Below are positions 48,081-57,358 of a DNA stretch of 64,000 nt, one piece after another. The position numbers and the translations under genes were made by a program. This stretch comes from Melastoma dodecandrum (taxonomy: Eukaryota; Streptophyta; Magnoliopsida; Myrtales; Melastomataceae). The notes under the pieces were generated by a model. It ran no database searches and was not told the DNA's origin. It was given only the letters and a program-made list of their open reading frames with translations. The stretch's first letter is position 1, and each line of letters begins with the position of its first letter. Where the stretch lies: the NCBI GenBank assembly GCA_029817715.1, contig JARUPY010000252.1:558001-622000 (forward strand), in the 5' to 3' direction.

Positions 48081-48741
48081 GAAAGAAAAAAATGGGAAAA
48101 ATTAATTATTTTTTTGTTACTGTGTTTTGTTTTTGCTTTTCCTTCTCTTTGGGGGACATTGATTTTGTGTCTCGAAGGGGGGGGGGGGGGGAGGGTGGAG
48201 GTGGACACGACACGTGGTGTTGAGAGGGAGAGGGCTCCATGAAAACGTAGACGCTAATTCCCAGATGGGTTTAAGGACAGACAATAGGCGTCTGACTTTG
48301 GGGGAAAGCAAACGCTGCTGCTTAACACGACACCCTAACAACAGATGCATAATAAGAAGAGTAAGACTACAGAAGGGGGGGGGCATGCTCAACACCTGTT
48401 GCCCTCCCCTGAACGGATTGTGGGGATTGGGCCGAAACTTTGGGTATCCTACTGGGCCTATTCCTAAGAGCCCACCCACCCATCAAAACGACCTCGTTAG
48501 TTTCAAAATTTGACAAATATTCGGAGTTTAGAAAGCCAAGATTCCTCAAGGAATTACCAGAAAAATGAAGCAATTCGCTCAGTTTTTGAAACACTAAGTT
48601 TCGAATTTCATCTGAAAAACTATGCCACAAAAGCAAACCGAATTCATTTTTTAATACCGGGGACATTATTTACCTAATTTTAAAAATTAACGTCTTATTT
48701 AACCAAATATTTTCTGAACTAAAGCTCAAAGGATGACACCT
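48081..48741. other. 3' region of the FAF-like gene up to the LTR insertion
   Basis: It contains a G tract of about 13 at 48177-48190 and a second, shorter one near 48375. No gene is supported. The retrotransposon inserted immediately after CACCT at 48737-48741. Confidence 0.5.
48737..48741. repeat. target-site duplication, left copy (CACCT)
   Basis: Five bases immediately before the 5' LTR, repeated exactly at 60308-60312 after the 3' LTR. Confidence 0.9.
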
Positions 48742-48852
48742 TGTTGACATGGCAATTAATTTTGGGCCTGGGTTTAGAACAGAAACCCAGTATTCCCTCA
48801 AGTCACACTCCGAGTCGGCCCAAGACGTAGTCGTCTAGGCCGACTCACGACG

Positions 48853-48920
48853 AAATCGACTAGGTCGATTTATGACAAAGTCGATTAGGTCGACTTATAA
48901 ACGGGGTCGACTAGGTCGAC
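48853..48920. repeat. U3 hairpin series
   Basis: AAATCGACTAGGTCGATTT (48853-48871), AAGTCGATTAGGTCGACTT (48878-48896) and GTCGACTAGGTCGAC (48906-48920) are three consecutive small hairpins with a TAG/TTAG loop, about 25 bases apart. A weaker fourth precedes them near 48820-48846. The same set is in the 3' LTR at about 59436-59503. Confidence 0.85.
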
Positions 48921-49248
48921 TCACGATGAAAGAACATGGTGATCAAAGCCAATCAAGATGACTCAACAGTAGCTAGGTCTACTAGTAGAGTCGAATCGAC
49001 GGAATCCTGGATAAAGTCGACCAAGTCGATCGCAGTCCGTACAGATCGGTCAAGTCGACGAGGTCGGAATAAATCTATTCATTTTCAATCACGTTTGCTA
49101 AAGATCGTAACTGATCTTAAATATCCAGGAACGTGATCCCATATATCAAGGGGGTTGTTGAGACACCCCCACGACATTAGGGATCACGATCTATAACACG
49201 ATCTGTAAAAAGATTTATCTGTTACTCGTTAATCGCATACAAATCCTC

Positions 49249-49256
49249 TATAAATA
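49249..49256 (+). promoter_or_regulatory. LTR promoter TATA box
   Basis: TATAAATA in CCTCTATAAATAGCAGAG; the same is at 59832-59839 in the 3' LTR. Confidence 0.8.
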
Positions 49257-49378
49257 GCAGAGGGATTTTTCAAAACAGGACACGACCACACGCAGCCAAA
49301 ACACTGAAGTTTGTTCGTCAACCTTAGGAAATTAGACACCTCGACCCGGTTCATCGGTCAACTCCCTTTCCACCAGCA

Positions 49379-49526
49379 GAGTGAGCTCGTAGGGCCTTTG
49401 CCGTCAACCCCCGCCAGCGACACCACCGACGGAGTGAGCTCGTAGGGCCTTCGTCACAACTCTCCGCCAGCGACCACCACCGACGGAGCGAGCTTCCAAG
49501 GCCTTCGTCACGCGTTCTCCGCCGCT
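49379..49526. repeat. 53-54-bp tandem repeat in R/U5 of the LTR (2.8 copies)
   Basis: Units begin at 49379, 49432 and 49486. Each holds GAG(T/C)GAGCT, a GGCCTT core and a CCGCCAGCGAC or CCGCCGCTAC end. The third is partial and diverged. The copy in the 3' LTR begins at 59962. Confidence 0.8.
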
Positions 49527-49731
49527 ACAAGATCCTACGTCGTCACCATCGTGTCCCTTTTTCCTTTTAATGGCTGTAAGCCCTTTTCTTTTAATGTTCT
49601 GAAGATTGTAAGACTTGCATTATTTTTTGTATAAAGTTAGTGCATCTTCTTACTGGCGACCACAATACTACTACTGTGAGTCCTTTGCCAAATATTTCCG
49701 ACGTGTTTCATTCTGTGCGCGAACACGTTTT

Positions 49732-49748
49732 TGGCGACCACAGTGGGA
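49732..49748 (+). promoter_or_regulatory. putative primer-binding site
   Basis: TGGCGACCACAGTGGGA starts six bases after the 5' LTR. It begins TGG, as expected for pairing with a tRNA CCA end. I cannot name the tRNA with confidence. The same 11 bases TGGCGACCACA also occur inside the LTR at about 49655-49665. Confidence 0.55.
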
Positions 49749-49752
49749 GAAC

Positions 49753-52700
49753 ATGCCGAGAAATACTCGAAGTACTACTCAGAATCCCTTAGATGGGGAA
49801 AACCAGGAACTTCCTCCGGGAATGAACTTGGAAGCGCCAGCCCTAGGAGGCCAGGCAGCTACGAACCAGTCCGCTTTTGATTCACATGCCCAAGTGCCAG
49901 CCCTAGGAGGCCAGGCAGCTACGAACCAGTCCGCTTTTGATTCACATGCCCAAGTGCCAGCCCTAGGAGGCCGAGCAGCTACAAACCAGTCCGCTTTTGA
50001 TTCACATGCCCCGTCCGAATTTATTTCGAGACTGGAGTTCCACAAGGAATTGGGGAGTGTGCGTCAGGATTTGACCGATATGAAGGGCATCCTAATGGAT
50101 GTCCAAACTCTAATAGGGCGTCTTTCTGGCCCGAGAGACGAGGAAAGAGTAAGACCTCGTATGAGAGAGGCCCCATTTAGGGAGTCTACGTTCATGGCGG
50201 ACGCTCGTCGGACTACTCAAGGGCCACGTAACGTGACTTTTGAGCGATCCGACATAAGGACAAATACTCTATTCGAACCTGGGAATTTGGTTCCCCCTAG
50301 TCGACCCTCTTCTTCACGTAATCAACCAACGAATACGTATTGGAATGAGGCAGAGGACTTTCAAGAGGAAACGGATCTAGGGGAGGATTTTATTCCGTCT
50401 CATCGCCCTGGAAAAGAACCTGTAATCGACGCGACTGGAGACCCCTATGGGCTTGGATCCCGAGGTGGAAACTTTCGGGAAGAGCCTTCTTTCTACACGA
50501 GGAATCCAGTGAGTCAGACAGTGGGGGAAAGATCTCCGTACAGCCCGATAAGGTCGACTCGACCTACAGCGCAGGCCCCAGTAGGCGGTGTACCCCCAGA
50601 CTTGAGGGAGGCCATAACTCAGGTTATAGAGCAAGTCGTCCCCGGAATAGCTCGGCGAGACGACGCCTGTTTGTACAGGTCTCCCTATCCTACGTATGTC
50701 GACAGGGATTTCCCTTTACCTAGAGGTTATAAGGTGCCCGACTTTACTCGTTTTTCGGGTGAAGATGAAATGACCCCACTCGAGCATGTCGCTCGCTTCA
50801 CTCACCAACTTGGTGAGGCGGCTGGGAACGACTTTTGGAAACTGAAGCTCTTCCCTAACTCGTTAACAGGGGATGCCTTTACGTGGTATGCGAGTTTGCC
50901 GCCAGGGTCAATAGCCTCGTGGACTCAGATGCAATCTATGTTCGTTAAGACCTTTGCTCGACTGGACACCCCCAAGTCGATGTTTGAGGTAATGCGCCTT
51001 AAGCAGGCTAACGGAGAACACCCAGGGCAGTTTCTAATGAAACTCAGGAAGGCCCTACTACGGTGTAGCCCCCCCATACCGGAGAAGGATCAATTACTTC
51101 TCGCATTAAATGCGTTGACTATTCCGTTCCGGAAAAAGCTGCAGGGCGAGCGCTTTGCTGACCTGTATGACTTAGCAAGGAGGGCCGCAGAGTATTATCA
51201 GCTCCTTACAGAGGAAGCCCAGCTGACTCGAGCCTACCAAGTCGACACTTATGAAGTCGACATGGCGGAATTTGTCAAGGGGGAGTCGACTATATGCGAC
51301 CCCCTGGCTAAGAAGAATTCCAAAGCTAAGGCATCCCAAAAGAATGCCGAAGAAAGAAAATATTCTTTCGACACAGATAAAGTCGACGCTATATTCGACT
51401 GGCTTCATCAAAGGAAAAGGATTAGGCTTAAGCCCGGCCATCGAGTTCCCCAGACAGAGAGGGAAAAGAATAGGAATTACTGCAAGTGGCATGGGTCTTT
51501 CACCCATGCTACCAAGGACTGTTTGTCCTTTAGAAATATCATACAGGATTTAATAGAGTCTAAAAAGCTCCGTTTTCCCGAAGTTGACGAAGTCGCCGTG
51601 GTGGATAATAATCCATTCGGGGATGAAGTCGCTATTCATACGTTTGACATATTTGACGCTGAGGTTAATCTCTTAGAAGTTATTAACGACTCTGTTGTAC
51701 CCTCACAGGACGTACAAGCTACCGGCGAGACTTTGGTGGCTAATGCCCTCATGAAGCGACTAGCTGAGCGTGGGGTCTTCATTCTGCCCAAAGGAAGGGA
51801 GAAGCGGCTATGCCACTGGCACTTGAACGACACTCACACTACGGATCGGTGCCACACGTTCAAGAAGTATCTACTGGACAGCAAAACGGAGGAGTGGTAC
51901 GACTTGACCCCGTTCGAAGAAGCAGCAATGTCGCTCAATACTCCCCAAGGATCTTCTCACGCCTTCAGAAGCCCTCCTAGCGCAGATCGCCGATTAGCCT
52001 CGCGAGGTGGAAGAGGAGGCCCCCAGGGTCACAAGGGCAATGGAGAGGCAGTCGCCCGGGGAACAGAACGCCCGGCACGGCGACTGGAGTTCATAGACTC
52101 GTCTGGCCAAAGGGTCATCAAACAGGGGTACACTAGAACTACCCCTGTCAAGGAGATCAAGCCGGTAGCGGAACATAAGGGAGAGGACCAACCTCAGCAG
52201 GCCATGAATCGCAGACCCCGTTATGCGTCGCAGACAGTCGATCCTCAGGAACTACGGAGGGGGCCACCCATCGCCCAATTCTTAGACGAAAAGCTGCTGT
52301 GCCAAAAGTGCAAGCTGATCGCTCACAACCGCATACTCATTACCCAGCTCTGCACAGCATGCTGCGTTAGCTACTTCTTGCGGCTCGTCGACTTATCCGC
52401 AAAAGGGGAGATGCTCGTGAAGGCAGCCCGTCCTGAGGGCTCAGGTAACTCGAACCTTAACAAGCCCTCGAATAGGCCAGCAGATAACCCTGTGCAGGTA
52501 GGATATGACCCAGCCGACGGAAGGTTTGTGGAGGTAAGTCGACTTCCCTTTGGTTCTAAGAAACCGAGATTTGTCAAAGCGCTTAACCCTTCGTCTCAAT
52601 GGCAGAAGGCGGAAAGAAAGATTACGCTTCCCGTGAGGGCTCAAAAGAGAAAAGAAAGGCGTCTAAGTCACGCCCAGAAAAAGCCAAGAATGACCCCTGT

Positions 52701-53778
52701 GATGCCATCCTTTGGCGGGAACCACGCCACAGGGAAACAAGTCGCAGAGCCCGAGCGGGTCGAGTCTACTGATTACTCGGAAGACCCAGGCTCGAGTTTC
52801 GACTACACTCCTCTACGAGGAGATAAGCCCTGCGACTTCGATGCAGAGCAACGGCCCCTCGTGGGCTGTAACGTTCTTACCCTCCCTGCGGAGTTCGCCT
52901 GCAACAACAAGTCGGAGGCACCGGAAGGTAAAACTCTCGACTCTAAAGTCACTACATTTCCTTCTGGCTTCCCTCTGCACTGGTTGAGGAAACCATCAGA
53001 TCGTATGAAACAGCATATGCATTCGCTGTATATCTCAGCCACCTTTGATGGTGTCTTAGTGGGTCGAGTCTTAATAGACAATGGCGCCACTGTCAATGTT
53101 CTTCCCCTCGCCAAGTTTAGATTACTTGGGTACAAGCCTAGCGAGTTGGTGCGAACCGACGTAGCTGTAAGTGGCTTCAATGGGAGAAAATCCAAGTGCC
53201 TGGGTATATGCTCAGTGCGCCTAGGCGTCGGGAGACACGAGCAGGAAACTGCTTTCTTTGTAATCGATATAGCCCCTTCATTTAATGCGCTTTTAGGACG
53301 CGATTGGCTTCATAAGGCCGCCGCGATTCCATCTACTTTGCATAGGGAGTTAATCCTATGGCTTGACTCCGAAATAGAAATCGTTAAGGCTGATGAATAC
53401 TCCTGTTGTGACAAGGGTATTTTGCATGCAGAGACGTGTAAGACAGTCAAGGACCTTACTCTGGACCAGCGCTACAAGCTGGGAGACCCCACAGTCGGAC
53501 CCTTAGGTGAACCTTCAGGGAAGTTCGACTTCATCGTGAGCTATGGCACCTCTCACCCCAAGCCTGACGAAGGACCGATTGTGCCAACAGGATGGGGGCC
53601 CGACTTCACAGACAAAGACATAGACGAGGTCCTGCAGAAGGTAGTCACGACTAAAGATGGAGGCGAGACGAACAACAGCCCAAGCGACGACCAGGGAGAA
53701 GCGCCTAAGAGCCAAGAGAGCACTGCGACGGAGTTGGAGCCCGATAGACTCCTACATGAAGGGATGTATGGACAGTGA
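49753..53778 (+). CDS. retrotransposon Gag-protease polyprotein (ORF1)
   Basis: 1341 residues from the ATG at 49753 (MPRNTRSTTQNPLDG), 28 bases after the LTR; the frame is open further upstream, but this is the first ATG after the primer site. The N terminus has a 20-residue unit (PALGGQAATNQSAFDSHAQV) present three times. The retrotransposon Gag domain spans about residues 330-490 (FPNSLTGDAFTWYASLPPGS; FARLDTPKSMFEVMRLKQAN). Two CX2HX4HX4C knuckles follow, CKWHGSFTHATKDC (about 576) and CHWHLNDTHTTDRC (about 686), then a CX2C...CX2C pair (CQKCKLI...CTACC, about 850). The aspartic protease active site is VLIDNGATVNVLP (about 1107), with DNGA in place of the usual DTGA/DSGA, a variant known in plant Gypsy elements. 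FNALLGRDWLH follows. The C-terminal 170 residues link to ORF2. Confidence 0.93.
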   Translation: MPRNTRSTTQNPLDGENQELPPGMNLEAPALGGQAATNQSAFDSHAQVPALGGQAATNQSAFDSHAQVPALGGRAATNQSAFDSHAPSEFISRLEFHKELGSVRQDLTDMKGILMDVQTLIGRLSGPRDEERVRPRMREAPFRESTFMADARRTTQGPRNVTFERSDIRTNTLFEPGNLVPPSRPSSSRNQPTNTYWNEAEDFQEETDLGEDFIPSHRPGKEPVIDATGDPYGLGSRGGNFREEPSFYTRNPVSQTVGERSPYSPIRSTRPTAQAPVGGVPPDLREAITQVIEQVVPGIARRDDACLYRSPYPTYVDRDFPLPRGYKVPDFTRFSGEDEMTPLEHVARFTHQLGEAAGNDFWKLKLFPNSLTGDAFTWYASLPPGSIASWTQMQSMFVKTFARLDTPKSMFEVMRLKQANGEHPGQFLMKLRKALLRCSPPIPEKDQLLLALNALTIPFRKKLQGERFADLYDLARRAAEYYQLLTEEAQLTRAYQVDTYEVDMAEFVKGESTICDPLAKKNSKAKASQKNAEERKYSFDTDKVDAIFDWLHQRKRIRLKPGHRVPQTEREKNRNYCKWHGSFTHATKDCLSFRNIIQDLIESKKLRFPEVDEVAVVDNNPFGDEVAIHTFDIFDAEVNLLEVINDSVVPSQDVQATGETLVANALMKRLAERGVFILPKGREKRLCHWHLNDTHTTDRCHTFKKYLLDSKTEEWYDLTPFEEAAMSLNTPQGSSHAFRSPPSADRRLASRGGRGGPQGHKGNGEAVARGTERPARRLEFIDSSGQRVIKQGYTRTTPVKEIKPVAEHKGEDQPQQAMNRRPRYASQTVDPQELRRGPPIAQFLDEKLLCQKCKLIAHNRILITQLCTACCVSYFLRLVDLSAKGEMLVKAARPEGSGNSNLNKPSNRPADNPVQVGYDPADGRFVEVSRLPFGSKKPRFVKALNPSSQWQKAERKITLPVRAQKRKERRLSHAQKKPRMTPVMPSFGGNHATGKQVAEPERVESTDYSEDPGSSFDYTPLRGDKPCDFDAEQRPLVGCNVLTLPAEFACNNKSEAPEGKTLDSKVTTFPSGFPLHWLRKPSDRMKQHMHSLYISATFDGVLVGRVLIDNGATVNVLPLAKFRLLGYKPSELVRTDVAVSGFNGRKSKCLGICSVRLGVGRHEQETAFFVIDIAPSFNALLGRDWLHKAAAIPSTLHRELILWLDSEIEIVKADEYSCCDKGILHAETCKTVKDLTLDQRYKLGDPTVGPLGEPSGKFDFIVSYGTSHPKPDEGPIVPTGWGPDFTDKDIDEVLQKVVTTKDGGETNNSPSDDQGEAPKSQESTATELEPDRLLHEGMYGQ
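49834..50013 (+). repeat. three 60-bp in-frame tandem repeats in gag
   Basis: Units 49834-49893, 49894-49953 and 49954-50013. The first two are almost identical (one base), and the third has a few changes near its middle and end (GGCCGAGCAGC, CCCCG). Each encodes 20 residues. Confidence 0.95.
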
Positions 53779-56700
53779 GGAGAAAGGTCATGCAGTCGCT
53801 GATATCCTACAGCGACTTCAGAAGCATGTTAGGATGACTAGGAAAGTAGGATGCCAGATAGGCAACATCGATTTCGAAATTAGGCCATGTAATAACGTGG
53901 ACACCGATTTAGGTGGTGTCCAGAGTCGTGAGTCACTGATGATGCCATGTGACTCACTCGTAGGCGTCAATTTAGGCGAGGCATCGAGCCCTCGAATTGT
54001 TTTTATCAGTTCCTCGATGAATAAAGAACTTTTCCATTCTATCAAAGCTACTCTAGAAGAGTTTAAAGATTGTTTCGCTTGGGATTACACTGAGATGCCT
54101 GGCCTAGATCGCCGACTTGTGGAACACAAGTTACCAATCAAAACAGGATTTAAACCAGTCCAACAGGCGCCGAGGAGAATGACTCATGAAGTCACTCAAG
54201 CAGTATTCGAGGAAGTCAAAAAGCTCTTTAAAGCCGGATATATAAGGACATCGAGGTACACCGAATGGATATCCAGTATAGTTCCTGTCATTAAAAAGAA
54301 TGGTAAGATTAGGGTTTGCATCGACTTTAGAGACTTGAATCGTGCCACTCCAAAAGATGAGTACCCTATGCCCATCGCAGACGATTTAGTCGACAAGACT
54401 GCAGGGCACCAAATTATGTCCTTCATGGATGGTTTCTCAGGATATAACCAAATCTTCCTAGCCGAGGAGGATATCCATAAAACTGCGTTCAGATGTCCCT
54501 TAGGCATTTTCGAATGGGTAGTCATGCCATTCGGACTCAAAAACGCTGGGGCAACCTACCAACGGGCCATGAACGCTATATTTGATGCCTTAATTAGCAA
54601 AACGGTCGAAGTATACATAGACGATATAGTAGTCAAGTCACAAGATGAGAAGTCACATGTTAATGACCTTAGAAATGCTTTCATTCAAATGAGAAAGCAT
54701 CAGCTCAAACTAAACCCTCTCAAATGTGCCTTCGGAGTCAGAGCAGGACATTTCCTAGGGTTCCTAGTTCATCAACGTGGTATAGAAGTCGACCAGAACA
54801 AAGTGAACGCCATTCAAAGATTGAACCCTCCGAGTAATAAGAAGCAGTTACAGGCTTTCTTAGGAAGGGTCAATTATCTAAGGCGATTTATTGGTAACGT
54901 CGCTGGACGGACAGAAGTTTTCTCGACCTTACTAAAGGCAAAGGGAAATTTTGTGTGGAGCGACAAACACCAAAAAGCATTTGAAGGCTTAAAGGAGTAC
55001 TTAATGAAACCGCCTGTGCTTGCCCCTCCTCGGATAGGAAAGCCCTATCTGCTTTACGTGGCAGCGACTGAATCAGTCATCGGTGCCATGTTAGCCCAAG
55101 AGACAGAGGACAAAACTGAGAGAGCAGTCTACTATTTGTCAAGACAACTAACTGCTACAGAAAAGCGCTATACAATTAAGGAGAAGTTATGCCTGTCAAT
55201 CTTTTATGCTGTTAAGAAGCTGAGACATTATATCGGATCCCAAGAGGTTCATGTTATTGCCAAGTCCCCAGTCATAAAATACTTTTTCGAAAGTCCCCTA
55301 TTGACCGGAAGAATTAGTAAATGGAGCTTGGTCCTATCCGCATACGATCTGCGTTTCAAACCTCAACAGTCGGTGAAAGGGCAGGCCTTAGCCGACTTCT
55401 TAGTGAACCACGATCCATCTACATCAATCGATCAAGAGGAATTCCTTGAGGATGTCTGGCAAGCTTGGTTTGATGGATCTTCGGCGAAATCCGGCGTAGG
55501 CATAGGCCTCCACGTACTTTCGCCACTAGGAAAGGACGTTCGCCTAGCATATCGTCTGTCGGCAACTCATACAAACAATGCGACTGAGTACGAAGCGTTG
55601 ATCACGCTCTTGAAGGAGTTATTAGCCTTGGGAGCCAGGAAAGCCAGAGTAATGGGAGACTCTCAACTGGTTATTAACCAGATGAACGGCGACTCTCTAT
55701 GTCAAGAGAAACTCGCACCCTATCATCAAGTCGCTCGAAGGCTAGTCGAGCGGTTCGAAGCAATTACTTTCCTTTTTGTAGGCCGGGAGGAAAACACAAT
55801 CGCTAACGACCTAGCCCAAAAGGCTTCAGGATACAAGGCCAAAAGGGGAAGCGATTGTATCCCAGAAATAGCTTCCCACTTAGCTCCCCAAGGCGACGCG
55901 TTCACTCTGAATATAATGACAAGCGATAAAGATTGGAGGAGACCAATCACCGACTTCCTCTCCGACCCAACACAAAAGGCGAGCCAAAGAATCAAGACTC
56001 AGGCTTTGTCGTACACTCTTATAGATGGGGTACTTTACAGAAAGACCAAAGAAGGAGTCCTACTAAGATGCGTCGACTTAGACGAAGCGACCCCAATTAT
56101 GTTGGAGACTCACCAGGGTTTATGCGGGTCTCACCAATCTGGCACCAAAATGTCTTGGACTATCCAAAGACATGGTTTTTACTGGCCATCAATGCTAAAG
56201 AATTGCATAGAAATGGCTAGGGGGTGCCAAGAGTGTCAAAAACATGGTCCGGTGACAAGGGCCCCAGCGTCCGATTTAGTCTCAGTCATCAAGCCTTGGC
56301 CGTTTAGGTCTTGGGCTTTAGATATAATCGGGGAGATTCACCCACACTCGAGTAAAGGCGATGCCTACATTCTAGTCGCTACTGACTACTTTACCAAGTG
56401 GGTCGAGGCTCAAGTATACCAGAAAATTGATCACAAAGAGGTGATCGATTTTCTCAGATCCTCCATCATTTATAGATTTGGGATTCCCCAGAATATCGTA
56501 GTAGATAATGGCACCGTTTTCAATAATGAGAAGGTGCGTGAATTCGCTGCTGAATTTAGCTTTTCAATCACTAATTCGACACCCTATTACCCCCAGTCGA
56601 ATGGACAAGCTGAAGCTACTAATAAGCTCATAAAGAATAACATTCAGAAAATGGTTGGTGCAAATCCAAGAAAATGGCACGAACTATTACAGGACACCTT

Positions 56701-57226
56701 GTGGGCTCTAAGAGTCACCAAGAGAGACAGCACAGGAGAAACCCCTTTTTCGCTGGTATATGGGCAAGATGTTGTCCTACCTATTGAGATTCGATACAAG
56801 TCGCTCAGGGTAGCTCATTCTGACTTGCAAGACGAGGCAATGTACCTCGCTTTAGAAGAATTGGAGAAGAAGCGACTCGACGTAATAGACCGACTCGAGG
56901 TACATAAGCAAAGAATTGCTAGATACTATAATAAAAAGGTTGTCCATAAGCGCTTCAAAGTGGGCGACTTGGTATGGAAGATGATCCTACCCCTTAAATC
57001 AAAAGACCAAGTCTTGGGTAAGTGGTCTCCTAATTGGGAGGGTCCATATGAAGTGTGCGAGACATACTCATCTAATACGTATCGACTTACGACCAGAGAA
57101 GGAGATAGGCATCCATTGAAGGTCAATGGTAAATATCTTAAATCCTACCGCGCGACTATCTGGGAAGCTCATCATAAAATCCTAAGACAAAGGACTCCAT
57201 TAATTTGGGAAGCGCTTAATTCCTAA
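53768..57226 (+). CDS. retrotransposon reverse transcriptase-RNase H-integrase polyprotein (ORF2)
   Basis: The frame is +1 relative to ORF1 and overlaps its end. The best start is the ATG at 53768, whose frame crosses the ORF1 stop (ATGGACAGTGA); the open frame extends further back to about 53657. About 1152 residues. Reverse transcriptase lies at about 130-330, with KNGKIRVCIDFRDLNRATPK, MPFGLKNAGATYQRAMN and catalytic VYIDDIVVKS (about 281). The RNase H next to RT (about 400-530) has YVAATESVIGAML where an aspartate is normally found. A second RNase H (about 563-700) has WFDGSSAKSG, NNATEYEALI, GDSQLVINQMNGD and NTIANDLAQ, with D-E-D-D present. Integrase has a HH-CC finger ending CQECQKHG (about 818), WALDIIGEI, IVVDNGTVFNN and QSNGQAEATNKL. 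The C-terminal chromodomain-free tail ends HHKILRQRTPLIWEALNS. No breaks are seen. Confidence 0.94.
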   Translation: MDSEEKGHAVADILQRLQKHVRMTRKVGCQIGNIDFEIRPCNNVDTDLGGVQSRESLMMPCDSLVGVNLGEASSPRIVFISSSMNKELFHSIKATLEEFKDCFAWDYTEMPGLDRRLVEHKLPIKTGFKPVQQAPRRMTHEVTQAVFEEVKKLFKAGYIRTSRYTEWISSIVPVIKKNGKIRVCIDFRDLNRATPKDEYPMPIADDLVDKTAGHQIMSFMDGFSGYNQIFLAEEDIHKTAFRCPLGIFEWVVMPFGLKNAGATYQRAMNAIFDALISKTVEVYIDDIVVKSQDEKSHVNDLRNAFIQMRKHQLKLNPLKCAFGVRAGHFLGFLVHQRGIEVDQNKVNAIQRLNPPSNKKQLQAFLGRVNYLRRFIGNVAGRTEVFSTLLKAKGNFVWSDKHQKAFEGLKEYLMKPPVLAPPRIGKPYLLYVAATESVIGAMLAQETEDKTERAVYYLSRQLTATEKRYTIKEKLCLSIFYAVKKLRHYIGSQEVHVIAKSPVIKYFFESPLLTGRISKWSLVLSAYDLRFKPQQSVKGQALADFLVNHDPSTSIDQEEFLEDVWQAWFDGSSAKSGVGIGLHVLSPLGKDVRLAYRLSATHTNNATEYEALITLLKELLALGARKARVMGDSQLVINQMNGDSLCQEKLAPYHQVARRLVERFEAITFLFVGREENTIANDLAQKASGYKAKRGSDCIPEIASHLAPQGDAFTLNIMTSDKDWRRPITDFLSDPTQKASQRIKTQALSYTLIDGVLYRKTKEGVLLRCVDLDEATPIMLETHQGLCGSHQSGTKMSWTIQRHGFYWPSMLKNCIEMARGCQECQKHGPVTRAPASDLVSVIKPWPFRSWALDIIGEIHPHSSKGDAYILVATDYFTKWVEAQVYQKIDHKEVIDFLRSSIIYRFGIPQNIVVDNGTVFNNEKVREFAAEFSFSITNSTPYYPQSNGQAEATNKLIKNNIQKMVGANPRKWHELLQDTLWALRVTKRDSTGETPFSLVYGQDVVLPIEIRYKSLRVAHSDLQDEAMYLALEELEKKRLDVIDRLEVHKQRIARYYNKKVVHKRFKVGDLVWKMILPLKSKDQVLGKWSPNWEGPYEVCETYSSNTYRLTTREGDRHPLKVNGKYLKSYRATIWEAHHKILRQRTPLIWEALNS

Positions 57227-57358
57227 GAAGATCGCGCTAGGCTTCAGTAACGCTGTTTGGAAGAATGAATTTAGCGTAGTGGGCAGAAATTCATTCGAGA
57301 CATAAGATACTTGATTTGTTCAGTAAAGCAAAAATAATCGAATTGCGTTGTTCTTTGG

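Larger units (their letters stand above)
48742..49725 (+). repeat. 5' long terminal repeat
   Basis: 984 bases, TG...CA. U3 carries a series of short hairpins at 48853-48920. TATAAATA at 49249-49256 should set the start of R near 49280. A 53-54-bp unit (starting GAGTGAGCTCGTAGGGCCTT) is repeated in tandem from 49379 to about 49526. Confidence 0.95.

Noticed and set aside
48367..48666. 99-codon minus-strand frame just left of the LTR
   Set aside because: No domain recognised and no ATG-supported context; likely chance in the FAF 3' flank.
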